The translations under genes and the position numbers were made by a program. Below are positions 36,050 through 45,867 of a stretch of 64,000 bases of DNA, piece after piece. Under the pieces are notes generated by a model. It saw nothing but the letters and a program-made list of their open reading frames with translations, was not told the origin of the DNA and did no database searches. Origin of the DNA: a gamma proteobacterium endosymbiont of Lamellibrachia anaximandri (GTDB lineage: Bacteria > Pseudomonadota > Gammaproteobacteria > Chromatiales > Chromatiaceae). Within the stretch, counting starts at the first letter, position 1, and every line of letters begins with the position of its first letter. Location: assembly GCA_016756855.1 (NCBI GenBank), contig JAESPD010000016.1, positions 1 through 64,000 of the forward strand. The letters are read 5' to 3'.

Positions 36050-37438
36050 TTACTTGTGTACGCCCAGTTTGTCGCGCCATCCTGGGAAGATGGCATCGGC
36101 ATCATGCTCGAAGGACTCGAAGGCACGCGCGAACTCTTTGTGCTCTTTCGCGTACTCGATGGGGTCTGCACCCTCTTTCCAGCACTCGTAGGCCTGACGC
36201 AGTGAGGTGGCACCTGCAGCAGGAGAGTCGATGTGACCGTAAGAACCACCACCAGAGGTGTTGATGACGTTGCCGTGACCCAGGTTCTCGAAGAAGCCTG
36301 GCAGACGCAGTGCGTTCATGCCGCCGGAGATGATTGGAGTGGTGGGCTTCATGCCGTACCATTTCTGATGGTAGAAAGGTCCCTGACACTCATCGCGCTC
36401 AATCATGTAGGCGATGACTTTATCAGATGCATCACCTTCCATCTTGCCGTAGCCCATGGTGCCTACGTGGATACCGGAAGCACCCTGCAGACGTGACATC
36501 TTGGCCAGAACAAAAGCGGTGTAACCACGCTTGGAAGAAGGTGAGGTTACAGCGCCGTGACCGGCACGATGGTAGTGCAGGTACTGGCTAGCGTACTGAC
36601 GACGCGCGGTGGTAACCATGCCGGGGCCACCAACGTAGCCGTCAACCAGGAAGGCAACCTTGTCAGCATCGGGACCGAAGGTCTCGAGGATGAAGTCAGC
36701 ACGGGCACACATCTCGTAGTGGTCATCAGCGGTGATGTTGGCAGAGAAGAGCTTGGCTTCGCCAGTCTCATCCTGAGCACGCTTCATTGCATCATAAACG
36801 AGTGGGTAAACCTTCTTGGCTGGGCAGAAAACCTGGTTGCCCTGGGGCTCATCGTTCTTGATGAAGTCGCCACCAAGCCAGAACTGGTAAGCCGCTTCCG
36901 CGAAAGGCTCAGGGCGCAGACCCAGCTTGGGCTTGATGATGGTACCAGCAATGTAACCACCGTTCTCGACCGGACGGCCCAGAATACGCCACATGTCAGT
37001 GATGTCTTTTGCAGGGCCGTCAAACAGCTGCAGCATGCGGGGAGGCATGTAGAAATCTTGCATCTGAGCGTTCTTGATGTCGCCCATGCCCTGGTTGTTA
37101 CCGATAGCCAGGGTCAGGAAAGAGACCAGCATGGTGCGGCCGTCAGTGATGTTACGGTCGAAAAGATCATTCGGGTAGGCGATCTTCATGATGCCTTCGG
37201 CTTCATCGATGAAGTAGACCAGCGCGTCAACACCCTTGGTGAAGTCGTCGGTGGTGGATACTTCTACGTTGGTGCCGGTAGAGGACTCAGCTGCAAAGTG
37301 AGCAGCTGCTTCCAGGTAACCGTAACCTTCAGCAGGTACCATGGTGTAAGCAACCAGGACGTGGTTGCCATCGGCAAGCAGAGTGTCTTCGTTCAGAGTC
37401 AGGTCTGAGTAACGGCCTGTTTGGTCTAATAACGCCAT
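36050..37438 (-). CDS. cbbM: Ribulose-bisphosphate carboxylase, form II
   Basis: The 462-aa single-subunit RuBisCO fixes CO2 onto ribulose 1,5-bisphosphate. Form II motifs are intact: catalytic Lys169 in [15 protein letters not shown], and the carbamylated Lys194 with metal ligands Asp196 and Glu197 in [29 protein letters not shown] and [17 protein letters not shown] are also present. The ATG at 37438 has a TAGGAG site. Form II enzymes suit high CO2 and low O2. There is no small-subunit gene. The gene has its own promoter region (37534-37588) and a strong terminator, so it is monocistronic, separate from cbbQO. Confidence 0.97.
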   Translation of the reverse strand: MALLDQTGRYSDLTLNEDTLLADGNHVLVAYTMVPAEGYGYLEAAAHFAAESSTGTNVEVSTTDDFTKGVDALVYFIDEAEGIMKIAYPNDLFDRNITDGRTMLVSFLTLAIGNNQGMGDIKNAQMQDFYMPPRMLQLFDGPAKDITDMWRILGRPVENGGYIAGTIIKPKLGLRPEPFAEAAYQFWLGGDFIKNDEPQGNQVFCPAKKVYPLVYDAMKRAQDETGEAKLFSANITADDHYEMCARADFILETFGPDADKVAFLVDGYVGGPGMVTTARRQYASQYLHYHRAGHGAVTSPSSKRGYTAFVLAKMSRLQGASGIHVGTMGYGKMEGDASDKVIAYMIERDECQGPFYHQKWYGMKPTTPIISGGMNALRLPGFFENLGHGNVINTSGGGSYGHIDSPAAGATSLRQAYECWKEGADPIEYAKEHKEFARAFESFEHDADAIFPGWRDKLGVHK

Positions 37439-37533
37439 AGTTCGCTCCTAAATGTTTCGAACGTGAAGAAACTGGGTTTCCGGTGCGGTTAGCTCAATAT
37501 TTATTGAGGACAACCCCGGAATGTGGGAGGCAA

Positions 37534-37588
37534 TTTATAGTGGAATCATTCATAAGTGAAATCAGAAATATTAATCCGACTCATAAGT
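37534..37588 (-). promoter_or_regulatory. Candidate cbbM promoter with direct repeats
   Basis: On the minus strand TATAAA (37534-37539) lies 17 bp after a weak -35 (37557-37562). Two direct repeats ACTTATGA sit at 37550-37557 and 37581-37588, exactly 31 bp apart (about three helical turns), one overlapping the -35 and one upstream. A TTA-N7-TGA motif, as seen in LysR/CbbR sites, lies between them. CbbR binding is inference from this pattern and the nearby cbbR gene. Confidence 0.5.
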
Positions 37589-37653
37589 AATTATTTATGG
37601 ATTGGTCGACAGGCGACTTTTTGCCTGATGTGGCGACAGGAATCGAACAGGAT

Positions 37654-39003
37654 TCAGCCGGCAATCACGACCCGGTTGCGCCCGGCTCTCTTTGCCTGGT
37701 GCATGCTTCGGTCTGCTGAGGAGAAAAGGGTGCTGGGTGCGGATTTCTCTGCTGGCGATGTGTAACTTCCGCCTATGCTGATGGTGATATTGACCAGTCC
37801 CTGGGTTGTGAAGTGATCGGTTTCGGTAAAACTCTCCCGCAATCGCTCGGCAGCCGTTATCAGCTCTTTCCTGCTGTCGACGGCAACCAGAGCCGCAAAC
37901 TCCTCCCCACCCCAGCGGTAGATGTTGTCTGCTGTGCGCAGGACTTCGACGATTCTGCGGGCTGTTCCCTGGATGACCTCGTCGCCGACTGCGTGGCCGT
38001 AGCGGTCGTTGATGTTCTTGAATCTGTCGATATCGATAAAGAGCAGTCCAAGCCCCTCCTTGGACCGTTTGGCATGGGCCACCCGCTTTTCCAGATCCCG
38101 TTCGAAGAGGCGCCGGTTGCCGAGATGGGTGAGGCTGTCTTCGGCGGCCAGCTGCCGCAACTGGCAGTCGATGCGGTGACCTAGAACGCTGATGATATCC
38201 TCCGAGGCGGCCTCCATATCCATCAGGTAGTCAGTGATGTTGAAGGGGCGCCTGGCTTTAGCTTCGTTCAGGATGCGAACCCCCAGTCGATGCAGACGCT
38301 CGTGAGCAGCCAAAAATGCGTCCTGCTCATTTTTCGGGATCTGATTGATTCCACCTGTTTGTAACCACTTGCCCAGGGCGCAGGTGTCAGAGGTCATGGG
38401 CAGTTTCTCATTGTCCAGTGGTTCGCCCAGTGCCAGAGCGTAGGCACGCAGTTTCCATTGGTAGTGATCGATGTAGGCCTTTTTCAGGCCACTTGGCGAG
38501 ATGTCACCATGGTCTGTAGAGCAGGGCTGCTGTATTCTGGCTAGATCAAACTCAGCGACTCGGCGTAACCGGTCGAGAGTATGAGCCAGATGAAAGACCA
38601 TCGATTGCACGGATTGGGTGAGGTCGATGACGCGGCAGAGGGCTTTTGCCAGGTCTGTCTGGCCCTGTTTCTGGGCGATATCGATAAACAGATGTCTCAA
38701 GGTGCTCTGTGCGGCCAGCGTGTGCTCAGAACTCATGCCTTTTTTGTGCCAGCGGATCGCCTGGTTGTATTGCAATGAGCAGAAGGTTTCATCGTAGCTG
38801 CCGCCGATATAGGATTCGCAGACGCCGTCCAGAAAAGGTCCGCCATTTTTCTCTGTCCAGCCGAGGTGCTCCCTGAACCATTTGTAAAAGTCCACGCGAC
38901 AGTGGTCGAGAGAGGCACGAAGGTTGTGTTGGTGTAATTTTATCAGCTGGCAGTCGCTGTCCAACAGGCCAATGGTGTTACGCAGCTTTCCGGCATGGCT
39001 CAT
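37654..39003 (-). CDS. Diguanylate cyclase with globin-like and CZB zinc-binding sensor domains
   Basis: The 449-aa protein ends in an active-type GGDEF domain (YRWGGEEF at 363-370, I-site RTAD at 356-359, DIDRFKNINDRYGHAVGD). Before it lies a CZB-type zinc site: His180 (IDHYQWK), Cys208 (CALGKWL) and His234/His238 (AAHERLH), as in DgcZ. The first ~155 residues resemble globin-coupled sensor domains, with FYKWFREH and a candidate heme-ligand His86 in AIRWHKKGMSSEHTL. It may integrate O2 or redox state and zinc into c-di-GMP output. It lies between cbbM and the divergent cbbR. The GGDEF and CZB calls are firm; the globin call is moderate. Confidence 0.85.
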   Translation of the reverse strand: MSHAGKLRNTIGLLDSDCQLIKLHQHNLRASLDHCRVDFYKWFREHLGWTEKNGGPFLDGVCESYIGGSYDETFCSLQYNQAIRWHKKGMSSEHTLAAQSTLRHLFIDIAQKQGQTDLAKALCRVIDLTQSVQSMVFHLAHTLDRLRRVAEFDLARIQQPCSTDHGDISPSGLKKAYIDHYQWKLRAYALALGEPLDNEKLPMTSDTCALGKWLQTGGINQIPKNEQDAFLAAHERLHRLGVRILNEAKARRPFNITDYLMDMEAASEDIISVLGHRIDCQLRQLAAEDSLTHLGNRRLFERDLEKRVAHAKRSKEGLGLLFIDIDRFKNINDRYGHAVGDEVIQGTARRIVEVLRTADNIYRWGGEEFAALVAVDSRKELITAAERLRESFTETDHFTTQGLVNITISIGGSYTSPAEKSAPSTLFSSADRSMHQAKRAGRNRVVIAG

Positions 39004-39173
39004 GGTGATCGTAGGTTCATGGTGTTGGATGCGCCCCGGTTACTTGATTAAAGTATAGGTGATAAATTGCTGTGAATTGCGCCATATCGTGACTTAACAC
39101 CCCGTAAACTATGAAGAATGGGGGTTTGCTTTGTGGTTGTGGCAGGTGGTTTACAAACAGATGAGACACCATT

Positions 39174-40082
39174 ATGCATGTGACGCTTAGGCAGTTGTCT
39201 GTGTTCGAAGCGGTTGCCCGACGATTGAGTTACACCCGGGCGGCGGATGAATTGCATCTCAGTCAGCCTGCGGTCTCGATGCAGGTGAAGCAGTTGGAGG
39301 AGACGGTCGGACTGCCGTTGTTTGAGCAGACGGGAAAAAAAATCCAGCTTACCGATGCCGGACGGGAGGTCTATCAATACACCCGCGCCATCTTTGGAAT
39401 GTTCGAAGAGATGGAGGAGGTGCTGGCGGCGCTGAAAGGTGTTGATACCGGGCAGCTCGATATTGCAGTTGCCAGTACCGTCAACTACTTTGCGCCGCGG
39501 CTTCTGGCGGCCTTTCATCAGCGCTATCCGGGCATAGATCTGCGCCTGGACGTGACCAATCGAAGGCAGCTGATGGCTTTGCTGGAGGCCAATGAGACCG
39601 ACATTGTGTTGATGGGACATCCTCCTGAGAGGCTGGAGCTCGAATCGGAAGCGTTCATGGAAAATCCTCTGGTGGTGATAGCGCCGCCAGGCCATCCTCT
39701 GGATGGGGTGCCGGGGATTCCCCTCTCCCGCCTTCAGGATGAGACCTTCGTTATGCGAGAGAACGGTTCCGGCACTCGTCTTGCGATGGAACGGTTCTTC
39801 AATGAGCATGGTCTCGAACTCAAGGGCGGCATGCAGATGACCCGCAACGAGGCGATCAAACAGGCGGTGCGGGCAGGCATGGGACTCAGTGTGGCTTCAG
39901 AGCACACTATCGAGCTCGAGGTGGAGACGGGGCGTTTGGTGGTCCTTGATGTCGAACAATTTCCGATTCTTCGCAAGTGGTATATGGTCTATCGGAAAGG
40001 CAAACGGTTGTCGCCAGCTGCCGTTGCCTTCCGGGATTTCGTCCTGGCTGAGGCAAAAAACATACGTCGTGAGGCAGTATGA
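39174..40082 (+). CDS. cbbR: LysR-family regulator, probable CbbR
   Basis: The 302-aa protein has the N-terminal winged HTH of LysR regulators (LRQLSVFEAVARRLSYTRAADELHLSQPAVSMQVKQLEE) and an effector-binding domain with the CbbR-like GQLDIAVASTVNYFAPRLLAAFHQRYPGIDLRL segment. CbbR activates Calvin-cycle operons in response to metabolites such as RuBP or NADPH. Location in a cbb region, 1.7 kb from cbbM, supports the assignment, although here a GGDEF gene rather than cbbM is the divergent partner. Its likely targets are cbbM, cbbQO and prk. Confidence 0.87.
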   Translation: MHVTLRQLSVFEAVARRLSYTRAADELHLSQPAVSMQVKQLEETVGLPLFEQTGKKIQLTDAGREVYQYTRAIFGMFEEMEEVLAALKGVDTGQLDIAVASTVNYFAPRLLAAFHQRYPGIDLRLDVTNRRQLMALLEANETDIVLMGHPPERLELESEAFMENPLVVIAPPGHPLDGVPGIPLSRLQDETFVMRENGSGTRLAMERFFNEHGLELKGGMQMTRNEAIKQAVRAGMGLSVASEHTIELEVETGRLVVLDVEQFPILRKWYMVYRKGKRLSPAAVAFRDFVLAEAKNIRREAV

Positions 40083-40207
40083 AATGCGCCTTGGGCCGTG
40101 ATACGTTAAACTAACCAGTTACACTATCATTCCAAATCGTAGGGTTGGCAGTCGGTTGCGTCCTGATGGGGTTTGATCTGAACAGCTACTTTTGGAATTG
40201 GCGCTAA

Positions 40208-42133
40208 ATGTCTGAAATCGAAAACCAGCAAACAGGCGACGCAGCCCCTTCCGGCGGCTACGGCTTGCTGGAACAGGTCGATCTGCCTGCGGACCTGAGA
40301 CGTTTAGAGTCCTCCCAATTGCCGCAACTGGCAACCGAACTACGTCGGTTTCTGATTGAAACTGTCTCCCAGACAGGTGGGCATCTGGCTGCGGGGCTGG
40401 GTGTGGTGGAACTGACCATCGCACTGCACTATGTGTTTGATACCCCGGCAGACCGGTTGATCTGGGATGTCGGACATCAGGCCTACCCCCATAAGATTCT
40501 TACCGGACGCCGCGAGCGCATGCACACACTGCGCCAGAAAGGCGGTCTATCCGGCTTTCCCAAACGTACCGAGAGCGAATATGACGTTTTCGGTACAGGG
40601 CATTCGAGCACCTCTATCGGCGCTGCGCTTGGGATGGCGGTTGCGGCGAAGCAGAGGGGTGAGTCCCGCAAAATCGTCGCAGTGATCGGGGACAGTGCAA
40701 TGCAGGCCGGGATGGCCTTTGAGGCACTGAATCATGCTGGAGCCCTGGATCAGGACCTGCTGGTGGTGCTCAACGACAACGACATGTCGATCTCCAAACC
40801 GGTTGGTGCCTTCAGTAACCATCTGGCGCGCCTGCTCTCCGGGAACTTTTATACTCGGGTGCGCGAGGGTGGAAAGTCCGCGCTCAGCCATTTGCCGCCG
40901 CAATTGGGTGAATTGATGGGGAAATGGGAAGAGCATATGAAGGGTATGGTGATGCCCGGCACGCTCTTTGAGGAGATGGGTTTCAACTACATCGGCCCGA
41001 TCGATGGCCATGATTTGGAAACCCTGGTTAAGACTCTGCGCAATATGCGCAAGATGTCCGGGCCGCGGTTGCTGCATGTGGTGACCCAGAAGGGGCGCGG
41101 CTTTAAGCCCGCTGAGCAGGATCCCTGCTTTTATCATGGGGTTACGCCGTTCAACCCCGCCACTGGTGTGATGCAAAAAAAGGCAGGTGGACCGACCTAT
41201 ACCCAGGTCTTCGGCGACTGGATTTGTCACGCGGCGGCGGAAGATGGCAAGCTGGTGGCCATCACCCCCGCGATGTGTGAAGGCTCTGGCCTGGTGGAGT
41301 TCTCCCAACGGTTTCCCAAGCGCTATTTCGATGTCGGTATTGCGGAACAGCATGCCCTGACATTCGCTGCCGGCCTGGCCTGCGAGGGAGTGAAGCCGGT
41401 GGTTGCCATCTACTCCTCCTTTTTACAGCGAGCCTACGATCAGTTGTTGCACGATATTTCCCTGCAGAATCTCGATGTCACGTTCGCGGTGGATCGTGCC
41501 GGACAGGTGGGCGCGGATGGCGCGACCCATGCCGGCAGCCTTGATCTGAGCTTCGTCCGGGTAGTGCCGAATATGGTGGTTATGACCCCGGCAGATGAAG
41601 ATGAGAGCAGCAGGATGCTGCAGACCGCCTACGAATACGCGGGGCCGGCGATGGTTCGTTATCCCCGGGGAAGCGGCCCGGGCGTAGCCGTCACTCGTCC
41701 TGTTCACCCTATACCGCTGGGTAAGGGTGAGATTCGGCGGGATGGACGGCGGGTCGCCCTGCTGGCCTTTGGTTCTCTGCTGGCGCCGGCGCTGGAGGCG
41801 GCGGAGTCCCTGGATGCTACGGTTGCCAATATGCGCTTCGTAAAGCCGCTGGATGAGGCGCTGATTCTCGATTTGGCCTCACGGCATGAGATTCTGGTGA
41901 CTCTGGAAGAGAACCTAGTTCAGGGTGGCGCAGGTTCAGCGGTCAACGAGTATCTGGCCCGGATTGGACACAAGTTACAGGTGATGAATCTTGGCCTGCC
42001 GGATCGATATATCCATCATGCGAGCCACCAGGAACAACTCAGCGAATGTGGTCTGGATGTGACAGGTATTCTGGCGTCGGTGAATCAGGCGTTGCAGGAG
42101 AATCCGCTGAAAGCAGTGAAATCGTCTGCCTGA
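40208..42133 (+). CDS. dxs: 1-deoxy-D-xylulose-5-phosphate synthase
   Basis: The 641-aa thiamine-diphosphate enzyme condenses pyruvate and glyceraldehyde 3-phosphate, first step of the MEP isoprenoid pathway. Family motifs include [36 protein letters not shown], and [20 protein letters not shown] with the catalytic Glu. The cofactor motif reads [18 protein letters not shown]...N, Ser replacing the usual second Gly of GDG. gloB starts 15 bp downstream, so the two are likely co-transcribed. The ATG at 40208 begins an N-terminal extension before the conserved start. Confidence 0.95.
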   Translation: MSEIENQQTGDAAPSGGYGLLEQVDLPADLRRLESSQLPQLATELRRFLIETVSQTGGHLAAGLGVVELTIALHYVFDTPADRLIWDVGHQAYPHKILTGRRERMHTLRQKGGLSGFPKRTESEYDVFGTGHSSTSIGAALGMAVAAKQRGESRKIVAVIGDSAMQAGMAFEALNHAGALDQDLLVVLNDNDMSISKPVGAFSNHLARLLSGNFYTRVREGGKSALSHLPPQLGELMGKWEEHMKGMVMPGTLFEEMGFNYIGPIDGHDLETLVKTLRNMRKMSGPRLLHVVTQKGRGFKPAEQDPCFYHGVTPFNPATGVMQKKAGGPTYTQVFGDWICHAAAEDGKLVAITPAMCEGSGLVEFSQRFPKRYFDVGIAEQHALTFAAGLACEGVKPVVAIYSSFLQRAYDQLLHDISLQNLDVTFAVDRAGQVGADGATHAGSLDLSFVRVVPNMVVMTPADEDESSRMLQTAYEYAGPAMVRYPRGSGPGVAVTRPVHPIPLGKGEIRRDGRRVALLAFGSLLAPALEAAESLDATVANMRFVKPLDEALILDLASRHEILVTLEENLVQGGAGSAVNEYLARIGHKLQVMNLGLPDRYIHHASHQEQLSECGLDVTGILASVNQALQENPLKAVKSSA

Positions 42134-42148
42134 CACCGGCCTGCCTCC

Positions 42149-42928
42149 ATGTTCGATGTCACCCCGATCCCCAGTTTCGCTGACAACTATATCTGGCTGA
42201 TAACCGAGCCGGATACCTCACTAGCGGTTGTTGTGGATCCCGGAGAAATGGAACCAGTGGTGGCATATCTGGAACAGGCATCCCTGGAACTGGGTGCAAT
42301 TCTGGTGACTCACCACCACTCAGATCATGTCGGTGGAATTCCCGGCCTGCTGCAGCGGTTTCCGGACATCGAGATATTCGGCCCTGCAAAGGAGCCGATA
42401 CCCGGCGTGAACCGGCGGGTATCCGAAGGCGATCTGATTGAACTGCCCGGCATGACGACGAGGTTCAGGGCGCTTGATACCCCCGGTCATACCGCCGGTC
42501 ACGTCTCCTATCTTGGTGAAAACGCCCTGTTTTGCGGCGATACGCTCTTCGCTGCCGGATGCGGGAGAGTCTTTGATGGTACTCACGTGGCGCTGGCCGC
42601 ATCACTGCTGCGTTTTGCCGGCCTGCCTGTGGAGACCCAGATCTACTGCGCCCATGAGTACACGCTGGATAACCTGGGTTTTGCTGCCTGGGTGGAACCG
42701 GATAGCGAGGCGATCAAATTGCGTTTGCTGGCAGACCGGGCCAGCCGGGAATCGGGCAGGCCGACATTACCCTCACCGTTGGCTGGCGAGCTGGCCACCA
42801 ACCCCTTCTTGCGTACAGGTGTGAGGGCTGTGATAAATGCCGCTGAAGGTTACGCCGGAAAAAAACTTAGCGGTGATGAAGCGGTCTTTACCGCGCTGCG
42901 AAACTGGAAAGACAGGGAATACGACTAG
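42149..42928 (+). CDS. gloB: Hydroxyacylglutathione hydrolase (glyoxalase II)
   Basis: The 259-aa metallo-beta-lactamase-fold enzyme hydrolyses S-lactoylglutathione to lactate and glutathione in methylglyoxal detoxification. The binuclear metal motif THHHSDHVGG is present, followed by DTPGHTAGHVSYL, LFCGDTLFAAGCGRVF and YCAHEYTLDNLGFA, and the C-terminal glutathione-binding domain. It lies 15 bp after dxs and ends at a strong bidirectional terminator. Confidence 0.95.
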   Translation: MFDVTPIPSFADNYIWLITEPDTSLAVVVDPGEMEPVVAYLEQASLELGAILVTHHHSDHVGGIPGLLQRFPDIEIFGPAKEPIPGVNRRVSEGDLIELPGMTTRFRALDTPGHTAGHVSYLGENALFCGDTLFAAGCGRVFDGTHVALAASLLRFAGLPVETQIYCAHEYTLDNLGFAAWVEPDSEAIKLRLLADRASRESGRPTLPSPLAGELATNPFLRTGVRAVINAAEGYAGKKLSGDEAVFTALRNWKDREYD

Positions 42929-42946
42929 CTGCCGGGAATTGACGGT

Positions 42947-42986
42947 AAAAAAAACCGCGGTGACCACAAGGCCGCCGCGGTTTTTT
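42947..42986. terminator. Bidirectional terminator between gloB and prk
   Basis: AAAAAAAACCGCGG (42947-42960) pairs with CCGCGGTTTTTT (42975-42986) around a 14-nt loop, so each strand ends with a U run. It serves both convergent genes. Confidence 0.9.
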
Positions 42987-43004
42987 CCAAGGCAGGCGCT
43001 GGAC

Positions 43005-43871
43005 CTAACGCGCATCCATCATCTGTTCGATGATTGGTTGCAGGATGATCTCCATGGCAAATCCCATCTTGCCACCGGGCACCACGATGCTGTTACGGCG
43101 TGACATGAAAGAGCCGTCGACCATGGAGAGCAGATAGGGGAAGTCGGTACCGAACTTCTTCGTATCCTTGAAACGGATGACCACGAAACTCTCGTCAGGC
43201 GTCGGGATGTCACGGGCGATGAACGGGTTGGATGTGTCAACCGTGGGTACGCGCTGGAAGTTGATGTCGGTGCGTGAGAACTGCGGGGTGATGTGGTTGA
43301 TGTAGTCGGGCATGCGCCGCATGATGGTGTCGACGATCGCCTCCTCGCTGTAACCACGCTCGGCGTTGTCGCGGAAGATCTTCTGGATCCACTCCAGGTT
43401 GACGATGGGTACTACACCCACGCCCAGGTCCACGTGCTGGGCGACGTCGTCTTCACCGTTTACTGCCAGTCCGTGCAGGCCTTCGTAAAACAGCAGGTCA
43501 GTCCCCTCAGGAATCGTCTCCCAAGGGGTGAACTCGCCAGGTTTCTTGTCAACGCCAAGACGGGTATTGTGTTCGCTGGCCTCATCTTCGGAGTGCAGGT
43601 AGTAGCGCTTCTGACCGGAGCCGGTCTCACCGTAGGTCTTGAACAGCTCTGCGATCTTGTCGAAGCGGTTTGCTTCGGGACCGAAATGGGACATACCGCC
43701 TGACATCTTCTCGCGCATCTCGACGCGGTCGTAGCGGTGGAAGCTGTCACCCTCGACTATGGCGGGGGTGAAACCATCGCGGTAGAAGATGTGCTCCAAG
43801 GCACGCTTGACGGTAGTGGTGCCGGCGCCGGAAGAACCGGTAACTGCTACGATTGGGTGTTTCTTAGACAT
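43005..43871 (-). CDS. prkB: Phosphoribulokinase
   Basis: The 288-aa enzyme phosphorylates ribulose 5-phosphate to RuBP, the RuBisCO substrate. It is the bacterial octameric type: P-loop VTGSSGAGTTTVKRAL at the N-terminus, VEGDSFHRYDRVEMREKM, SHFGPEANRFDKIAELF and LLFYEGLHGL. The ATG at 43871 is preceded by GGGAG. Convergent with gloB; nhaD lies upstream on the same strand with its own terminator. Gene symbols prk, cbbP and prkB are all used for this enzyme. Confidence 0.95.
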   Translation of the reverse strand: MSKKHPIVAVTGSSGAGTTTVKRALEHIFYRDGFTPAIVEGDSFHRYDRVEMREKMSGGMSHFGPEANRFDKIAELFKTYGETGSGQKRYYLHSEDEASEHNTRLGVDKKPGEFTPWETIPEGTDLLFYEGLHGLAVNGEDDVAQHVDLGVGVVPIVNLEWIQKIFRDNAERGYSEEAIVDTIMRRMPDYINHITPQFSRTDINFQRVPTVDTSNPFIARDIPTPDESFVVIRFKDTKKFGTDFPYLLSMVDGSFMSRRNSIVVPGGKMGFAMEIILQPIIEQMMDAR

Positions 43872-44018
43872 GAATTACTCCCCTATGCAATCGTTTTGAC
43901 CTGGCCGGAAACTGTCCTAAAAGGGTGCGTTAAATATCAGGTTCCGGCAAGACATGAATTCTGAGTGGGGCCAACTATACCACGGAGAATGGGTAATTCC
44001 ACTGGGACGGAAGGGATA

Positions 44019-44047
44019 GGGAAAAGGCCCGCCTGTTGGCGGGCCTT
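44019..44047 (-). terminator. Rho-independent terminator of nhaD
   Basis: AAGGCCCGCC/GGCGGGCCTT, 10 bp with a TGTT loop, followed on the minus strand by TTCCC. It lies 10 bp after the nhaD stop. Confidence 0.88.
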
Positions 44048-44057
44048 CAGGGCAGAG

Positions 44058-45572
44058 TCAAAAGAGGTGCGAGTTGATCCAGATGTGGGTGAATATGCTG
44101 GCCACGTAGCCCAAGGCTATCACCGGCATCCATTTCATGTGGCCAAAGAAGGTGTACTTGCCCCGGGCCTGACCCATCAGCGCTACGCCGGCGGCAGAGC
44201 CGATGGAGAGCATGCTGCCGCCGACGCCGGCGGTCAGGGTTGCCAGCAGCCATTGACCCTCGGACATGTCCGGCATCATGGTGAGTACCGCGAACATCAC
44301 AGGAATATTATCGACGATGGCGGAGAGTACACCTACGGCCACATTGGCCGGGGTGGCATTCATCGCAGGGCTGAGGCCCATGGTGACGCCCCACTGGGTG
44401 TACATGACATCGGAGGCCAGTGCCAGGTAGCCGATGAAACCCAGGCCGCCGACACAGAGCACCACGCCATAGAAGAAGAGCAAGGTGTCCCACTCTGCCC
44501 GGGCGATTTTGTTGAAGATGTCGAAGGCGATGGGGTCACCCATCTGCCCATCGTGCTCCAGCTCGGTGGAGGCTTCACCATTGGTGGTGGCCAGCTCTTT
44601 GTGGTAGGTCTTCTTCAGGTAGAAACCGAAGAACTGCAGGTAGGCCAGGCCGGTCAGCATGCCGATCACGGGGGGCATGTGGATGAAATTGTGGAAACTT
44701 ACTGCAGTGATGATGGTGGCCAGGAACAGAAAAATAATGCGTTTGGCGCCGCGTTTCATTTCGATATCTTCACCACCGCCTTCAGGTTTTTCATTGGGTA
44801 CGGCGAAGGTCATGATAACTGCTGGTATCAGCCAGTTGACCACCGAGGGGACAAAGAGATTGAAGAACTCGAAAAAGTCGACGGTGCCCTGAGCAGTGGT
44901 GATGTTTTTCTGCCATACCATTAGGGTGGTGATGTCGCCGAAGGGACTGAAGGCGCCGCCGGCATTGGCCGCCACCACGATGTTGATGCAGGCAAGCAGT
45001 ACGAATTTGTTGTTGCTGCCGCCAACTGCCAGTACCACCGCGCACATCAGCAGAGCAGTGGTCAGGTTGTCGGCGATCGGGGAGATGAAGAAGGCGAGTG
45101 CGCCGGTAATCCAGAAGAGTTGCCGGAAGCCGAAACCTTTGGCCACCAGCCATGAGCGCAGTTTTTCAAAAATGTTGCGTTCATCCATGGCGTTGATATA
45201 GGTCATCGCCACCAGCAGGAACAACATCAATTCGGCGTATTCCAGCAGGTTGTGGCGTACAGCTTCTTCCGCTGCGTGGGGCAGGCCGTGTTGCTGATAG
45301 TACCAGGCAACGATGGCCCAGATCAGGCCTGCAGCCAGAATCACCGGTTTGGATTTGCGCAGGTGGGTGAACTCTTCCGCCATTACCAGCAGATAGGCCA
45401 CCACGAAGATGGCGATTGCGGTGAAACCCACCCAGTGGTCGGTAAGAATCAGGTGGTTTTCGCCACGTCCAGACGCAAGACCGATCCCAGGCAGAATCAA
45501 GAGTAGAAATGGTAACAGGAATCGCACAGCGCTTGCTCCCTTGGAAGTTATTAGTGTCTTAATTGGCATCAT
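44058..45572 (-). CDS. nhaD: Na+/H+ antiporter NhaD
   Basis: The 504-aa polytopic membrane protein (about 12-13 helices) belongs to the NhaD branch of the arsenite/Na+ ion-transporter superfamily. Conserved parts include the segment LLEYAELMLFLLVAMTYINA, ALAFFISPIADNLTTALLMCAVV, ANAGGAFSPFGDITTLMVW and SAIVDNIPVMFAVLTMMPDM. It exchanges Na+ or Li+ for H+ to control pH and sodium in marine and haloalkaliphilic bacteria. The N-terminus carries a hydrophobic presequence-like segment (RFLLPFLLLILPGIGLASG). The location between prk and a SulP gene suggests ion homeostasis linked to bicarbonate uptake, which is inference. Confidence 0.94.
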   Translation of the reverse strand: MMPIKTLITSKGASAVRFLLPFLLLILPGIGLASGRGENHLILTDHWVGFTAIAIFVVAYLLVMAEEFTHLRKSKPVILAAGLIWAIVAWYYQQHGLPHAAEEAVRHNLLEYAELMLFLLVAMTYINAMDERNIFEKLRSWLVAKGFGFRQLFWITGALAFFISPIADNLTTALLMCAVVLAVGGSNNKFVLLACINIVVAANAGGAFSPFGDITTLMVWQKNITTAQGTVDFFEFFNLFVPSVVNWLIPAVIMTFAVPNEKPEGGGEDIEMKRGAKRIIFLFLATIITAVSFHNFIHMPPVIGMLTGLAYLQFFGFYLKKTYHKELATTNGEASTELEHDGQMGDPIAFDIFNKIARAEWDTLLFFYGVVLCVGGLGFIGYLALASDVMYTQWGVTMGLSPAMNATPANVAVGVLSAIVDNIPVMFAVLTMMPDMSEGQWLLATLTAGVGGSMLSIGSAAGVALMGQARGKYTFFGHMKWMPVIALGYVASIFTHIWINSHLF

Positions 45573-45741
45573 TTAGCGGGCAATAATAGTCGAGATGCTG
45601 CCTTCATGCCCTTTAGTAACGGCAGGATTTTATATCACTTTAACGTATGTTACTGCAGATTTATTGAATCGCTGCATTAACTAGTCGGTGTGCCCTCGTA
45701 AAAAGTAGTTAATTAGGATAAGCTTATCTGCTACCCGAATT

Positions 45742-45823
45742 GTCGATGGGCAGCGCTGGCTCGGTCTGCTGGAATACAGGGTGTCGGGCATTCCTTTCCG
45801 TAGGATTCCGCTGCCCATTCGAC
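45742..45823 (+). promoter_or_regulatory. Structured 5' leader element upstream of the SulP gene
   Basis: A 14-bp closing stem pairs GTCGATGGGCAGCG (45742-45755) with CGCTGCCCATTCGAC (45809-45823), with one bulged T. It encloses about 53 nt with an inner GGAAT (45771-45775)/ATTCC (45790-45794) pairing. It ends 44 bp before the GTG start. I match it to no known riboswitch class. It could also be a palindromic mobile remnant. Confidence 0.45.
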
Positions 45824-45867
45824 AGCTAGGTAGTGGTAATTAACTTTATTTTCTTCAGGGGGTTACA

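Noticed and set aside
36557..37408. 283-codon antisense frame over cbbM
   Set aside because: cbbM is unambiguous and the antisense frame is a shadow.
37654..39003. Reading the CZB/GGDEF protein as a hemerythrin-type sensor
   Set aside because: The spacing of His residues in the N-terminal part does not give the H...HxxxE...HxxxH pattern; a globin-like fold fits better.
45742..45823. Assigning the SulP leader to a known riboswitch class
   Set aside because: No conserved core of any class I know is visible; only the secondary structure is apparent.
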